A DNA stretch of 64,000 bases from Marinimicrobium koreense (lineage in GTDB: Bacteria; Pseudomonadota; Gammaproteobacteria; Pseudomonadales; Cellvibrionaceae): assembly GCF_003762925.1 (NCBI RefSeq), contig NZ_RJUK01000001.1:1984001-2048000 (forward strand), written 5' to 3'. The notes under the pieces are model-generated. The model was not told the origin of the DNA, did no database searches, and was given only the letters and a program-made list of their open reading frames with translations. Positions 1 through 8,884 of this stretch are shown piece by piece. Within the stretch, counting starts at the first letter, position 1; every line of letters starts with the position of its first letter. The position numbers and the translations under genes are program-made.

Positions 1-129
1 AATACCTGGCTGTTCATTCTGGCGGCGACGCTGACCGTGGCCGTTCTTTATCGGCGAGAGTTTCACTCCCGGCCGCTGCAGACGCTGGCCAACGAGGTGC
101 GGGCGTCCGCCGATAGCGCCCACCGGTAA
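1..129 (+). CDS. 3' end of an unidentified membrane protein (partial)
   Basis: Frame 1 is open from the window edge and ends with TAA at 127-129, giving the last 42 residues of a protein. They start with a hydrophobic stretch (about WLFILAATLTVAVLY) that looks like a final membrane helix. A charged tail of about 25 residues follows (RREFHSRP and onwards). The rest of the gene lies outside the window, so the family cannot be named. It converges on the CDF transporter gene, whose stop is only 6 bp away. No terminator hairpin is visible between them. Confidence 0.5.
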   Translation, partial: NTWLFILAATLTVAVLYRREFHSRPLQTLANEVRASADSAHR

Positions 130-135
130 TCCGCC

Positions 136-1020
136 TCAATGCTGCCGGGCATCGGTGCCGTGGCTGCCCACCGGCTCGATATGGACGGTCGCCACCACCC
201 CCAACTCCGCCAGTCGGTGCTCCGCCGCATCGGCCAGGTCGTGGGCCCGGCGCACGGTCCAGTCGCCGGGCACCTGCAGGTCCACTTCGGCGAACTGCTG
301 GGCGCCAGAGGCCCGGGTGCGCAGCCGGTGAAAGCCACAACTTTCCGGGGTCATGGTTTGCAGTGCTTGCTCAAGCTTCGTCAGGGTTCCGGGGCTCAGG
401 GCCCGATCCATCAACCCGTTGGCGGACTTGGCCAGCAGCTGCCAGCCCTCATGAAGAATATGCAGCGCCACAGCAATCGCCACGACGGGGTCGAGCCACA
501 GCAAGCCAGTCCACTTGGCCAGCCCGACGCCCAGCACCACCCCGACAGTCGTCCAGACGTCGGTCATCAAATGCCGTCCGTCACCTTCAAGCGCCGGCGA
601 ACGCAGTGCGCGACCGTAGCGTAGCAGCAGGCGGGCCACCGCCAGGTTGATCAGCGCGGCTCCCACCGACAGTCCCGTACCCAGATTAAGAGCCTGTAGA
701 GTCTCTGGGTTCAGAAGTCGCTCGCCCGCCGCCACCAGAATGGCCAGCGCGGCCAGGAAAATCATGCCCCCTTCGAAGGCCGCTGCGAAATACTCGGCCT
801 TGCCATGCCCAAAAGGGTGACCGTCATCCGGCGGGCGACGCGCGTATTGAAACATCGTCAGTGCAAACCCGGCCCCCAGAAGGTTGACCACAGACTCCAG
901 CGCGTCTGACAGGTAACCCACCGAGCCGGTCAGTTGCCACGCCAGGGACTTCAGCCCCATGGTCGCCAGCGCCGCCGCCAGCGAGAGCCAGAGAATATGG
1001 TGAGCGTGCCATTTGCCCAT
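136..1020 (-). CDS. cation diffusion facilitator (CDF) family metal exporter
   Basis: This 294-residue protein has the CDF layout of six hydrophobic helices followed by a soluble cytoplasmic C-terminal domain. Family hallmarks are SVGYLSDALESVVNLLGAG in helix 2, the HPFGHGKAEYFAA motif in the loop after helix 3, and GDGRHLMTDVWTTVGVVLG in helix 5. The paired acidic and His positions of these helices form the metal site. CDF proteins exchange Zn, Fe, Mn, Co or similar ions for protons. The C-terminal part (about 210-285) fits the ferredoxin-like ZT_dimer domain. The ATG at 1020 is preceded by GGAAGGAC. The exact metal cannot be read from the sequence. Confidence 0.9.
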   Translation of the reverse strand: MGKWHAHHILWLSLAAALATMGLKSLAWQLTGSVGYLSDALESVVNLLGAGFALTMFQYARRPPDDGHPFGHGKAEYFAAAFEGGMIFLAALAILVAAGERLLNPETLQALNLGTGLSVGAALINLAVARLLLRYGRALRSPALEGDGRHLMTDVWTTVGVVLGVGLAKWTGLLWLDPVVAIAVALHILHEGWQLLAKSANGLMDRALSPGTLTKLEQALQTMTPESCGFHRLRTRASGAQQFAEVDLQVPGDWTVRRAHDLADAAEHRLAELGVVATVHIEPVGSHGTDARQH

Positions 1021-1142
1021 TGTGTCCTTCCTGCCTTAATTTGCATTAACTGTATGGTAGCGGGGGTGGAAATCTCCGCGCCCAAGCCCAATAATGACCC
1101 AACAATACTCTGCAATGCACCCGAAACTCTACAGGATGGCCC

Positions 1143-1943
1143 ATGACCGCCCAACTCGCCCCCGTCAGCAGTGACCCCGTATGGGAAGACATTCGCCGAC
1201 AGACCCGCGCCCAAGCGGAGTCCGAACCGGTACTGGCGAGCTTTCTGCACACCACCATCCTCAACCACGACACCCTGGAAGCGGCCTTGAGTTTCCACTT
1301 GGCCAACAAGCTGGACAGCCCGGCCATGCCGGCCATGCTGATGCGCGAGGTCATTGAGCGGGCACTGGCGGACGACCCGGGTATTGGCGAGGCGGTGCGG
1401 GCCGACCTTCTGGCCATCAACGAACGGGACTCCGCCTGCGACTCATCCAGCACCCCCTTTTTGTACTTCAAAGGTTTTCATGCGCTTCAGGCCTACCGGG
1501 TCGCGCACTGGCTCTGGCAGCACGGCCGGGAAGCCCTGGCGCTGTTCCTGCAGAACCGTATTTCCGTGGTTTTCGCAGTCGATATTCACCCGGCGGCCCG
1601 CATCGGTCGGGGCATCATGTTTGACCACGCCACGGGCATCGTCATCGGCGAAACGGCGGTGGTGGAGGACAATGTCTCCATCATGCAGTCGGTCACCCTC
1701 GGCGGCACTGGGAAAGAGAGCGGCGACCGCCATCCCAAGGTCCGCAGAGGCGTGTTGATCGGTGCCGGGGCCAAGATTCTCGGCAATATCGAGATCGGCG
1801 AGTGCGCCACGGTCGGTGCGGGCAGCGTGGTGCTCAAGTCCGTTCCCTGTCGCAAAATCGCCGCCGGTGTGCCGGCCCAGATCATCGGTGACAGCCGCTG
1901 CCAGCAGCCGTCACGCACTATGGACCACCGACTGGATGACTGA
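1143..1943 (+). CDS. cysE: serine O-acetyltransferase CysE
   Basis: CysE transfers acetyl from acetyl-CoA to L-serine, the first step of cysteine synthesis. The 266-residue protein has an N-terminal helical domain (about 10-140) and a C-terminal left-handed beta-helix with hexapeptide repeats (IGRGIMF, IGETAVV, IGAGAKI, IGECATVGAGSVV). The catalytic pair of the family corresponds to D147 (VDIHP) and H162 (FDHATG). The segment LGGTGKESGDRHPK matches the acetyl-CoA and substrate region. The ATG has AGGA upstream. The next gene begins 1 bp after the stop, so the DUF411 lipoprotein gene is probably co-transcribed. Length and motifs are ordinary. Confidence 0.96.
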   Translation: MTAQLAPVSSDPVWEDIRRQTRAQAESEPVLASFLHTTILNHDTLEAALSFHLANKLDSPAMPAMLMREVIERALADDPGIGEAVRADLLAINERDSACDSSSTPFLYFKGFHALQAYRVAHWLWQHGREALALFLQNRISVVFAVDIHPAARIGRGIMFDHATGIVIGETAVVEDNVSIMQSVTLGGTGKESGDRHPKVRRGVLIGAGAKILGNIEIGECATVGAGSVVLKSVPCRKIAAGVPAQIIGDSRCQQPSRTMDHRLDD

Positions 1944-1944
1944 C

Positions 1945-2466
1945 ATGTTCAAACACATAGCCGGCGCCTTCGCCCTGACGCTCGCCCTGACCGGTTGCGG
2001 AGAGTCTCCGGAGACAGAATCGAGCGCCAGCTCCGACAGCACCTCGGTCGCGCAGGATTCCGCTGCAACGACTGGGCTGACGGTCTACAAAAGCCCGACC
2101 TGCGGCTGCTGTGAAGACTGGATCACCCACATGGAGGGTGGGGGCTTTGAGGCGGCCATTGAGCATCCGAGCCGGATGGCGACCATCAAGGCACAATTGG
2201 GCATCGCTCCCGAGTACGCCTCCTGCCATACCGGTGTCTCTGAGGAGGGCTATATTTTCGAGGGCCACGTTCCGGCCAAGCTGGTCCGCCAGTTTCTGAA
2301 CAGCCCACCGAAAAACGCTCTGGGGCTGGCCGTGCCCCGCATGCCGGTAGGCAGTCCGGGCATGGAGATGGGCGAGCGTTTTGACCCGTACGATGTGTTG
2401 TTGCTGAAGACCGACGGCAGCAGCGAGATTTATGCCCGGATTGAAACGCCCGAGCAGCAATACTGA
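1945..2466 (+). CDS. DUF411 family lipoprotein, probable metal-binding periplasmic protein
   Basis: The protein has 173 residues from the ATG at 1945, directly after the cysE stop. It has a lipoprotein signal (LALTGCGE; lipidated Cys18), a low-complexity Ser/Thr/Glu linker to about residue 45, and then a DUF411 domain opening with TVYKSPTCGCCEDW (C53, C55, C56). This Cys-rich motif is the family hallmark, and DUF411 proteins are often found with copper or other metal-resistance genes. Later motifs are CHTGVSEEGYIFEGHVPA and GLAVPRMPVGSPGMEMG, also typical. A longer frame extends upstream but overlaps cysE and would lose the signal peptide. Metal binding is inferred from the family. Confidence 0.87.
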   Translation: MFKHIAGAFALTLALTGCGESPETESSASSDSTSVAQDSAATTGLTVYKSPTCGCCEDWITHMEGGGFEAAIEHPSRMATIKAQLGIAPEYASCHTGVSEEGYIFEGHVPAKLVRQFLNSPPKNALGLAVPRMPVGSPGMEMGERFDPYDVLLLKTDGSSEIYARIETPEQQY

Positions 2467-2527
2467 ACTGCCTGCACCATTTTAATGCACTGCACTGAAT
2501 AATGATGCAAGGTGGTTCGTCGCGCCC

Positions 2528-2638
2528 GGCCCGGTGCGGGGTGAACCATTCCAAGACACGCCGTAAACCCATCCCTGGGGGCTCGGATCGCGGGTCCCCC
2601 GCTCTACGATCTTGGAATGGTTCACCCCGCACCGGGCC
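2528..2638 (+). repeat. type A long palindromic element, copy A1
   Basis: Arms of 29 nt at 2528-2556 and 2610-2638 are fully complementary. They enclose a 53-nt core that begins CACGCCGTAAA. The core contains two small hairpins: CCCA-TCCC-TGGG at 2568-2579 and GCGGG-TCC-CCCGC at 2590-2602. Outside the right arm is the flank CTCCGTGCCA that other copies share. The core sequence defines the orientation. It is not a simple terminator because no T-run follows. Confidence 0.85.
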
Positions 2639-2740
2639 TCCGTGCCAGCATTAGCCATTGGGGCGTAGCAGGCCCATTTTTGGCTCATAGGGCCCTGAAG
2701 AAAAAGCCCTTTTAAGACACGCAGCAACCGTTAACCGACG

Positions 2741-2780
2741 GTAACGGCGGATGCGGCCTTTGGCCTTATCCGCCCTACGC
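2741..2780 (-). repeat. REP-like palindromic unit R1
   Basis: This 40-bp unit pairs GCGGATGCGGCC with GGCCTTATCCGC and ends in CCCTACGC. The same unit recurs at 18791, 37023, 37098, 45576, 45631, 50528, 50579 and 54504. Strand is given relative to the form starting GCGTAGGGCGGATAAG. It sits between elements A1 and A2. Confidence 0.8.
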
Positions 2781-2825
2781 AACTGCGTGCTATACAAAAA
2801 CCCATGTGCCACTAGGTGGCACGGA

Positions 2826-2988
2826 GGTCCTCGGAGGAGGAAGCCCTTCCAGGACCGTAGAGCGGGGGACCCGCGATCCGAGCCCCGTGGACGCCCCACA
2901 TGGATGTGGGAAGTGTCCCGAAGCGCCGGGAGCGCGAAGGGGACCGTATGTACGGCGTGTCCTGGAAGGGCTTCCTCCTCCGAGGACC
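2826..2988 (-). repeat. type A long palindromic element, copy A2 (inverted, long core)
   Basis: Arms of 30 nt at 2826-2855 and 2959-2988 are perfectly complementary but differ in sequence from those of A1. Read on the minus strand the core contains the same CACGCCGTA start and the GCGGG-TCC-CCCGC hairpin. It also has an inserted domain with the hairpin CCCACA-TGGA-TGTGGG (2895-2910, plus strand) and GCGC-CGGGA-GCGC. The left flank GGCACGGAGG is the reverse complement of the right flank of A1, confirming the inverted orientation. Confidence 0.83.
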
Positions 2989-3109
2989 GGACTTTCCCAA
3001 AAGCACCAAAACCCTAAAACACCAAAACCAAAGCAGTAAAAGCCCCACCATGGCCAGCTTTTTGCAGCATTCCTGATCGCCCCACACGTCACTACGACCG
3101 GAGACCGGA

Positions 3110-3484
3110 ATGCAGTACACCAAACCCATGATTGAACTGGTGTTTGAGATTCGCCGGCGCGTGCCCGCCGATCTGAAACCTTCCGTCAAACTCGCCAACC
3201 CGGAACTTCTGGACGAACTGGTCAGCCACCATCGGCACAGCAAAGACGTCATATGTCAGACGCTTATCAAAGAACTGCTCCAACTGGCCGGAGACCCCTG
3301 GGACCACGCCCTGAACGATGCTCAACAGGACGCCGAGGAAGCCGAGGCCGCCGCCCGGCCGCGCAAGGTCACCAAAGTGTACCGAGGCCAGGTCACCCTG
3401 GAAGAAGCGCCTCCCAAAGAGAATCCCGACGCCCCACGAGAGCGCACCAAGCGGATGTATCGCGGGCAGGAGATTATCGACTGA
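3110..3484 (+). CDS. conserved-looking small protein of unknown function
   Basis: I do not recognise this 124-residue protein. It has an N-terminal helical part (about 1-70; MIELVFEIRRRVPADLKP, then a Leu-rich helix ELLDELVSHH and ICQTLIKELLQLAG). An Ala/Glu-rich linker follows, then a basic, proline-rich tail with a short repeated motif, TKVYRGQ near residue 90 and KRMYRGQ near residue 115. There is no signal peptide or membrane segment, so a cytoplasmic location is likely. Codon use looks coding, and the frame starts after ACCGGA. It lies 121 bp downstream of element A2. The role is unknown. Confidence 0.65.
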   Translation: MQYTKPMIELVFEIRRRVPADLKPSVKLANPELLDELVSHHRHSKDVICQTLIKELLQLAGDPWDHALNDAQQDAEEAEAAARPRKVTKVYRGQVTLEEAPPKENPDAPRERTKRMYRGQEIID

Positions 3485-3585
3485 GCCGGAATAGGGCCTT
3501 TTTGATCTATCGCAATGCTCTGACTATCACCTTTTATTACCCCCTGCTAATATGGCGCTTTGCCCCATTTGAGTGAGCGCCTCAC

Positions 3586-4122
3586 TTGCCGTTTGACCAC
3601 CTTCCCCCGATTCTCCGACGCCACTGGCTGGCCGCTACCATCACCCTGCTCTGGCTGGGTGTGACCGCCTATGGGTTTTGGTATTTCGAGTGGCAGTGGC
3701 AACGGCGCTTTGAAAATCAGCACGCCAGCTTTGACCTGACAGGTCGGCCTCCGCCCTCCGGCCTTCTGTCGCTGGAGGCTCCGCTAGTGGTGCACTTTGT
3801 GGATGCCGACTGCCCCTGCACCCGCTTTGCGGAGCCGCACATCGAAGCTGTCGACGCCCACCTTGATCCAGAGGTGCGCACAATGCGTATTTATGTGACA
3901 GATCCGCAAGCGGGGGCATTCGACTGGATTCCCGCCAGCCCTGCCGTTGCCATCTGGGACAGGCACGGTGAGCTGGCCTATGTTGGCCCGCACAGTGAGG
4001 GCGCGTTCTGCGGCCAAGGGGACGATCTGGTCGCGCGGGTCATGGGACATCTGCAAACCGGTAATAACCCCCGTTGGCTGAACCGCGAAGCTATCGGATG
4101 CTTCTGCACCTGGGAACTCTGA
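3586..4122 (+). CDS. membrane-anchored thioredoxin-fold-like protein (DUF6436-type)
   Basis: The 178-residue product has one N-terminal membrane helix (about 14-33; [18 protein letters not shown]). The rest is a periplasmic domain that resembles a thioredoxin fold: [17 protein letters not shown] with a C76-P-C78 pair where thioredoxins carry CxxC, a central beta-strand TMRIYVTD, and the proline-containing [11 protein letters not shown] second Cys pair ends the protein (GCFCTWEL). The start is TTG at 3586, and no ATG is available before the membrane helix. DUF6436 is assigned from memory of the motif. The redox role is an inference. Confidence 0.6.
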   Translation: MPFDHLPPILRRHWLAATITLLWLGVTAYGFWYFEWQWQRRFENQHASFDLTGRPPPSGLLSLEAPLVVHFVDADCPCTRFAEPHIEAVDAHLDPEVRTMRIYVTDPQAGAFDWIPASPAVAIWDRHGELAYVGPHSEGAFCGQGDDLVARVMGHLQTGNNPRWLNREAIGCFCTWEL

Positions 4123-4147
4123 TCTAACAGGCCCTCTTTTTTCGAGC

Positions 4148-5680
4148 TTGATCATCTCCTCCACCACTGAGCCCAACAACACCATGCCCATCACCTCAGA
4201 CGATCTGCTGCACGAACACTACCAGCAAGCCGACCGGATCATGTTCCGCCTCGGTGCGATGCTGTTTGTCGCCAGCCTGATCATTGCGCTGTGGTATGAC
4301 ACCTGGGGCGCCGCACTGGTCATAGGAGGCAGCACGCTGGTGGCGACCTTCCTGCTGGTCCGGCTCGCCGCCGGGCAGGTGGTGACCCGGATCGCCCTGG
4401 GGGCCAGCCTGATGGTCTACTCAGCACTGCATATTCACCAGGCCCACGGCATGATCGAGTTCCATTTCGGGATTTTTGCCTTTATGGCTGCGCTGCTCTA
4501 TTACCGGGACTGGATACCGATTGTGGCCGCTGCGCTCACAATCGCCGTACACCACCTGGGCCTGTTCGCGCTCCAGGACCGGGGCGCGACCGTCTGGGTC
4601 CTCCCCGATGCCGACGGACAGTGGTGGGTCATCTGGCTGCACGCGCTCTACGTGGTTCTGGAAGCGGCGGCCCTGATCTGGCTCTCGCTGCACGCTCGCC
4701 GCGATGCGGCCCAGGGGCTGGAGCTGGTTCGCTCGATCCGCCGCGCCACCCAGGCCGGGCATATCGACCTGAGAGAGGCGACCTCGGGGGAAGGAGAAAC
4801 CCTGGAGCGTTATAACGGTTTTATCGACACTTTGCGTCAGCTGGTTGAACAGAGCCGCACGGTCAGTGAGCAGCTGTACCACCACGGGCAACAACTGAAC
4901 GAGAGCACCATGGCCATCAGCGGTGAGCTGAACCAGCAGCGCGAACAGATCAACGATGTGGCCAGCGCCACCGAGGAGCTCTCCCAGACCGCCGGAGCCC
5001 TGACCGCCAGCGCCGAAAACGGCCTGGATACCACCGCGCAGGTGGCCGACGACTCGGCCCAGGCGCTGCAGGCCAGCGAGCGCAATGCCCAGGCCTTTGC
5101 CGCCCTGAGCGATGAAATCCGCGAAGCGGTAACGGTGATCAACTCGCTCAATGACGAATCCCGGGATATCGGCCGAGTTCTCGACGTCATTCAGGCGGTG
5201 GCGGAGCAGACCAACCTGCTTGCGCTCAATGCCGCTATTGAAGCCGCCCGTGCCGGCGAGCATGGTCGGGGCTTTGCCGTGGTTGCCGATGAGGTACGTA
5301 CCCTGGCCAAGCAGACCCATGACTCGACCCGTGAAATTGGTCAGATCATTGAACAGTTGCAGCGCCGCAGTGAGCAGGCGGTGACGGCGATTGAAAGCAG
5401 CGAGGAGCAGTTGGCCCAGTGCCTTTCCAACAACTCGAATGTCCTGGCGGTGATACGCCGGACCGAGGCGGCTACCGAGTCACTGCAGACGATCAACCGG
5501 GGCATAGTGACCGCCACCCAGGATCAGGGGCGGGCCGCTGAGCAGATCAATCGGGCCATTGAAGAAATACTGTCCGCTGCGGAACGCAGCACACAGCGCA
5601 GTCAGGACGCGGCCAACGCCGGTCAGTCCCTGGAGCTGTTGTCCGAGCAGTTGCGGGACCTGCTGACCCGCTTTCGATGA
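4148..5680 (+). CDS. methyl-accepting chemotaxis protein with multi-helix membrane sensor
   Basis: The N-terminal half carries about six hydrophobic helices (to residue ~180) with short loops, so no large periplasmic ligand domain is present. Sensing may occur in or near the membrane. No clear HAMP domain follows. The C-terminal half is the cytoplasmic signalling coiled coil with the MCP hairpin [35 protein letters not shown], which contacts CheA and CheW. Methylation helices rich in Gln/Glu flank it. The frame opens with TTG at 4148, but ATG at 4184 (MPITSDD) is an equally good start. Chemotaxis kinase genes are not nearby. Confidence 0.9.
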   Translation: MIISSTTEPNNTMPITSDDLLHEHYQQADRIMFRLGAMLFVASLIIALWYDTWGAALVIGGSTLVATFLLVRLAAGQVVTRIALGASLMVYSALHIHQAHGMIEFHFGIFAFMAALLYYRDWIPIVAAALTIAVHHLGLFALQDRGATVWVLPDADGQWWVIWLHALYVVLEAAALIWLSLHARRDAAQGLELVRSIRRATQAGHIDLREATSGEGETLERYNGFIDTLRQLVEQSRTVSEQLYHHGQQLNESTMAISGELNQQREQINDVASATEELSQTAGALTASAENGLDTTAQVADDSAQALQASERNAQAFAALSDEIREAVTVINSLNDESRDIGRVLDVIQAVAEQTNLLALNAAIEAARAGEHGRGFAVVADEVRTLAKQTHDSTREIGQIIEQLQRRSEQAVTAIESSEEQLAQCLSNNSNVLAVIRRTEAATESLQTINRGIVTATQDQGRAAEQINRAIEEILSAAERSTQRSQDAANAGQSLELLSEQLRDLLTRFR

Positions 5681-5706
5681 CCCCTTGGGTTCTGGGGTTC
5701 AGGACT

Positions 5707-6279
5707 TCAGGAGTCCAGACCGGCCCAGTCCCGGCGACGGGAAAACTGGGGCCGCAGAAACTCCATCTGATCACCCCGAATCCGGTCGCTGTTGATCAGC
5801 GCCAGGTACTCGGCGGTGTTGGGGCAGAATGGCAGGGCGAGCAGCTCCATACCGATTTCGGACAGCAGGTGGTTGCCTTTGTGTTGATTGCAGCGCTTGC
5901 AGGCGGTGACCACGTTATTCCAGCGGTCCCGGCCACCGCGGCTGATTGGGTGGACATGATCCCGGGAGAGGTGTTCCGCGGTAAACCAGCGGCCACAGTA
6001 GAGGCACTGGTGATGGTCTCGAGCAAAGAGGGCCGCATTGGTCAGCGGTGGGACGAGGCGCATGCGGGCGAGGCGGTTGCCGCCACAGGCGATGATGGCC
6101 GGCAGGTCAATCTGGGTACGCAACCCGGTCAGTCGGGAATGGCCGCCATAGACACGCCGGACGTGCCCGCCCAGGGTCCACTGCACCAGATCACGCGCAT
6201 ACAGGCACACCGCGTCTTTCCAGTGCAGCCACTCGATAGGCTGGCCGGCGATATTCAGTCGCAAAATACGCGCTTCCAT
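5707..6279 (-). CDS. HNH endonuclease family protein
   Basis: The product has 190 residues from ATG 6279, which is preceded by a strong TGGAGGTG. An upstream in-frame start at 6333 lacks this signal. The HNH domain lies in the second half: CLYCGRWF (C92, C95), then DHVHPISRGG (D107-H108), NN at 121-122, and CKRCNQHKGN (C127, C130). The four Cys form the structural zinc site and the DH...N...H set forms the metal-dependent nuclease centre. Such stand-alone HNH proteins are common in gammaproteobacterial chromosomes and their substrate is not established. Nothing nearby marks a restriction system, intron or prophage. Confidence 0.85.
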   Translation of the reverse strand: MEARILRLNIAGQPIEWLHWKDAVCLYARDLVQWTLGGHVRRVYGGHSRLTGLRTQIDLPAIIACGGNRLARMRLVPPLTNAALFARDHHQCLYCGRWFTAEHLSRDHVHPISRGGRDRWNNVVTACKRCNQHKGNHLLSEIGMELLALPFCPNTAEYLALINSDRIRGDQMEFLRPQFSRRRDWAGLDS

Positions 6280-6684
6280 CGACACCTCCAGGGGTCGCTC
6301 GGTGCGCTCTGGGCGGCCGACTGACTGCGGCAAAAAAGCCGCCAGCGTCCGGGGCGTACCGGCGATTGACGTCGTACCGATACCGTATAGCCTTACTATG
6401 ACGCCATTATGTCAAAACTTCCACACTTTTTATTGACGCCGGATCAGGCTGCCCGGTTTGTGTAGCCCACTAAAAGAAACCCCCGCGATAAGGGGGTTAT
6501 CGCGGGGGCTGCCAGCTACTTACAGGATGGGGCCCGTCCCGGGCCTGGTGGCGCGCTTCCTTTCAGTTCCGTGCCTTGCGTCCAGTGCCTGTATCCGTTA
6601 AAAGAGATTATGCGCCACCTGCCGGTCGAGCAATAGTGGCGAATGTCGGAAAGGTTTGTGCGAGATATCTCACAAACCGCAGGA
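6280..6684. other. intergenic region between HNH gene and pomB
   Basis: Apart from the terminator at 6470-6508 I see no gene. The part next to the HNH gene (6334-6420) is AT-richer and should hold its promoter, but no hexamer pair with normal spacing stands out. Confidence 0.5.
6470..6508 (-). terminator. rho-independent terminator downstream of pomAB
   Basis: A perfect 12-bp stem CCCCCGCGATAA / TTATCGCGGGGG (6480-6491 and 6497-6508) encloses a G5 loop. On the minus strand the stem is followed by a T-rich tail TTTCTTTTAG. The orientation fits termination of the pomA-pomB transcript about 180 bp after the pomB stop. Confidence 0.75.
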
Positions 6685-7668
6685 TCAGAAAATTTCCTCG
6701 GGCTCCAGATCAAACAGATAGTCAGGCGAAATATCCATATCCCGGGTGATGTTTTCCCCCTGATCCTGCAACAGTTCCCGCTCCTCGTCGTCCAGCTCCT
6801 GCTCCAGCCCCTGGCGGATCACCACCTCGACCCGTCGGTTCCTGGCCCGGTTGTCCGGGTTGTCATTCGGCGCCAGGGGCCGGGTGTCGGCAAAGCCGGT
6901 CACCTCGAAGCGATCCTCATCGATATAGTCGCCGCGCATCAGTTGGTGCGCCACGGATACCGCCCGAGCCGACGAAAGCTCCCAGTTGGAACGGAAGCGG
7001 GCCGAATTGATGGGAATATTGTCGGTGTGCCCCTGAACCTTGATACGCCCCGGCTGGAGCATCAGTACCGCCTGAATTTCGTCCAGAACATCAAAGTAAT
7101 CTTCCGCCAACTCCGCCGACCCGGAGCGAAAAGACCCCTGCTCCCGAATCCGGATGATGATCTGACGCCCACGGGTTTCGATTTCAATCTGCCCGGAGGT
7201 GATCTGCGGCTGCAGACGCGCCGCCAGGGCCATGGCATCCTGCTCGGTTTCCCGGATCAGTTCCTCCAGCCGCTGCTTCAACTGCTCGCGCGCCGAGTCT
7301 TCGTATTCCGGCTCGCCCTGCTGGATATCAAACTCCTCGGCGCAGTAGACTTCCAGACTCATCTGGGTGGTGTCATCGGTGCTCTGGAAAATTTCGTTGA
7401 TTGGAGTCGGCTCAGGCTTCCCCGGGCTGAACTCCTGGGCGATGATGCTGGTGCCTTTGGGCACCTCGTTGACCTGGAGCTCGGTCTGAACCCCGAACGC
7501 CTGCGCCAACGAGCCGGCCAGGCGCTTGAACTTCATGGCGTCCATTTCGGAAAACGAGAGCAGCAGTACAAAGAAGCACAACAAGAGCGCCATCAAATCG
7601 GCAAAGGTCGCCATCCAGGCAGGGAGGCCTGCGGCCTGACGTTTTTTACGGGGCGTATCGTCATCCAT
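6685..7668 (-). CDS. pomB: flagellar motor stator protein PomB/MotB
   Basis: This is the ion-channel and peptidoglycan-anchoring stator subunit, 327 residues long. One membrane helix lies at about 18-40 (ADLMALLLCFFVLLLSFSEM) and includes Asp24, the ion-binding residue expected in PomB. A periplasmic linker is followed by an OmpA-like peptidoglycan-binding domain (about 165-300) with VQGHTDNIPI and RAVSVAHQL. The tail is acidic. It lies 13 bp after pomA with GGAGTAGG before its ATG, so the two are co-translated. No other flagellar genes are in the window, which is usual for stray stator pairs. Confidence 0.92.
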   Translation of the reverse strand: MDDDTPRKKRQAAGLPAWMATFADLMALLLCFFVLLLSFSEMDAMKFKRLAGSLAQAFGVQTELQVNEVPKGTSIIAQEFSPGKPEPTPINEIFQSTDDTTQMSLEVYCAEEFDIQQGEPEYEDSAREQLKQRLEELIRETEQDAMALAARLQPQITSGQIEIETRGRQIIIRIREQGSFRSGSAELAEDYFDVLDEIQAVLMLQPGRIKVQGHTDNIPINSARFRSNWELSSARAVSVAHQLMRGDYIDEDRFEVTGFADTRPLAPNDNPDNRARNRRVEVVIRQGLEQELDDEERELLQDQGENITRDMDISPDYLFDLEPEEIF

Positions 7669-7681
7669 ATCCTACTCCCCC

Positions 7682-8449
7682 TCAGGCGGCATCCGTGTCC
7701 GCGACGTCCCGCTTCCGCTCGGGCAAGTAGGTGCGCAACATGGAATCGATCACCCGCGGGTTCTGGCCGCTCTGAATGGCCAGCAGGGCATCGATGATCA
7801 GGCTCTGCACCAGTACCTCCTCATCCGCGCGCAACTTGAGCTTATCGGAAATGGGCAGGAACACGGCGTTGGCGAGCAGAGAACCGTACAGAGTGGTCAG
7901 CAGAGCGATGGCCATCGCCGGACCGATGGCTTTGGGGTCTTCCATATTCGACAGCATCGCCACCAGACCAATCAGGGTACCGATCATGCCCATGGCCGGC
8001 GCCACATCCCCGAGTGCGCTGAAAATGGACGCGCCCTTCAAATGGCGATCCTCCGCCAGGTAGCGATCCTTGGACATCATCGCCTTGACCACCTCCGGGT
8101 CGTGGCCGTCCACCAGCAACTGAATGCCTTTCTGCAGAAAGTCGCTGCTGACCTCCTTACCTTCCAGGGATAAGAGACCGCCTTTGCGCGCTGCGTCGGC
8201 CAGTTCGACAATCTCCTCGATCAGTTCCGCCGGGTCCGTGCTTCGATAGACAAAGCTCTTGGCGGCCACCTTGGTGGCACCGAAGAACTGCCCCAGACTG
8301 AACTTGGCCATTACGGCGAATACGGTGCCCCCGACCACAATCAACAGGGACGGCGCATTGACGAATATCATCAGGTCGCCGGACAGCACCATGGAGGCGA
8401 CGATCAGACCAATTGCGCCGATGATCCCTACGAGGGTTGCTAAATCCAC
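7682..8449 (-). CDS. pomA: flagellar motor stator protein PomA
   Basis: The 255-residue product has four membrane helices and the cytoplasmic loop between helices 2 and 3. The segment GDVAPAMGMIGTLIGLVAMLSNM and the following DPKAIGPAMAIALLTTLYGSLLAN form helices 3-4 and closely follow Vibrio-type PomA, which suggests sodium drive. With PomB it forms the stator that powers rotation. The start is GTG at 8449, preceded by AGGAG at good spacing. It is divergent from xseB. Confidence 0.93.
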   Translation of the reverse strand: MDLATLVGIIGAIGLIVASMVLSGDLMIFVNAPSLLIVVGGTVFAVMAKFSLGQFFGATKVAAKSFVYRSTDPAELIEEIVELADAARKGGLLSLEGKEVSSDFLQKGIQLLVDGHDPEVVKAMMSKDRYLAEDRHLKGASIFSALGDVAPAMGMIGTLIGLVAMLSNMEDPKAIGPAMAIALLTTLYGSLLANAVFLPISDKLKLRADEEVLVQSLIIDALLAIQSGQNPRVIDSMLRTYLPERKRDVADTDAA

Positions 8450-8532
8450 TGGTGGCTCCTCACACTAGGCTGAAACGGCGGATACGCCGTGTTGAATCTG
8501 CGGTAAAACCTGCATCTTAGCAGCAGTCGGTT

Positions 8533-8538
8533 TATAAT
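8533..8538 (+). promoter_or_regulatory. possible -10 element for xseB-ispA-dxs
   Basis: A perfect TATAAT lies 95 bp before the xseB start in the divergent region with pomA. No good -35 hexamer is found at 16-18 bp, so the promoter is only tentative. Confidence 0.35.
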
Positions 8539-8632
8539 TGCGCCCTTTATCACCACAGACATCCCGCCAGGAGTCTATCGGCCAATGCCGGAAAATCTTC
8601 ACCTCGACCCTGGCCCAAACGACAGGTGCCCC

Positions 8633-8884
8633 ATGCCCACGAAAAAGAAGTCCGTGGACTTTGAACAGTCACTGAGCGACCTGGAAGCGCTGGTGAACCA
8701 AATGGAGCAAGGCGAGCTCTCTCTGGAAGAATCCCTGAAAGCCTTTGAGCGCGGGATTCAGTTGACCCGGGATTGCCAGGAGCGCCTGAGCGCGGCGGAA
8801 CAGCAGGTTCAGGTACTGATGGAACAGCAGGGTCAGATCAGCGTTCAGCCGATGACGCCCGGCGGCGAGGATGACGGTGAATGA
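8633..8884 (+). CDS. xseB: exodeoxyribonuclease VII small subunit
   Basis: The 83-residue product has the helical-hairpin XseB signature: [41 protein letters not shown]. It binds the large subunit XseA, which is encoded elsewhere, to form exonuclease VII. ATG 8633 gives the usual family length and is preceded by AGGTG. An upstream ATG at 8585 would add 16 residues without similarity to the family. Its stop overlaps the ispA start (ATGA), which is the classical xseB-ispA-dxs arrangement. Confidence 0.93.
   Translation: MPTKKKSVDFEQSLSDLEALVNQMEQGELSLEESLKAFERGIQLTRDCQERLSAAEQQVQVLMEQQGQISVQPMTPGGEDDGE

Larger units (their letters stand above)
2467..3109. other. gene-free spacer packed with repeats
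   Basis: I see no convincing gene here. The stretch carries palindromic element A1, a REP-like unit and palindromic element A2 in opposite orientation to A1. Between A1 and the REP-like unit, about 2690-2730, AAGACACGC resembles the inner end of a type A left arm, so it may be a decayed fragment of a third copy. Confidence 0.7.

Noticed and set aside
2528-2638. Type A elements as integron attC sites
   Set aside because: They are palindromic with small loops, but the attC core sites (RYYYAAC and GTTRRRY) are missing and no integron integrase or gene cassettes are near.
5702-5716. GGACT-TCAGG-AGTCC hairpin as terminator between the chemoreceptor and HNH genes
   Set aside because: The stem is only 5 bp, has no T-run and overlaps the end of the HNH gene.
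6384-6415. A sigma-70 promoter (TTGACA and TATACG, minus strand) for the HNH gene
   Set aside because: The hexamers are good but the spacer is 20 nt, too long for a confident call.
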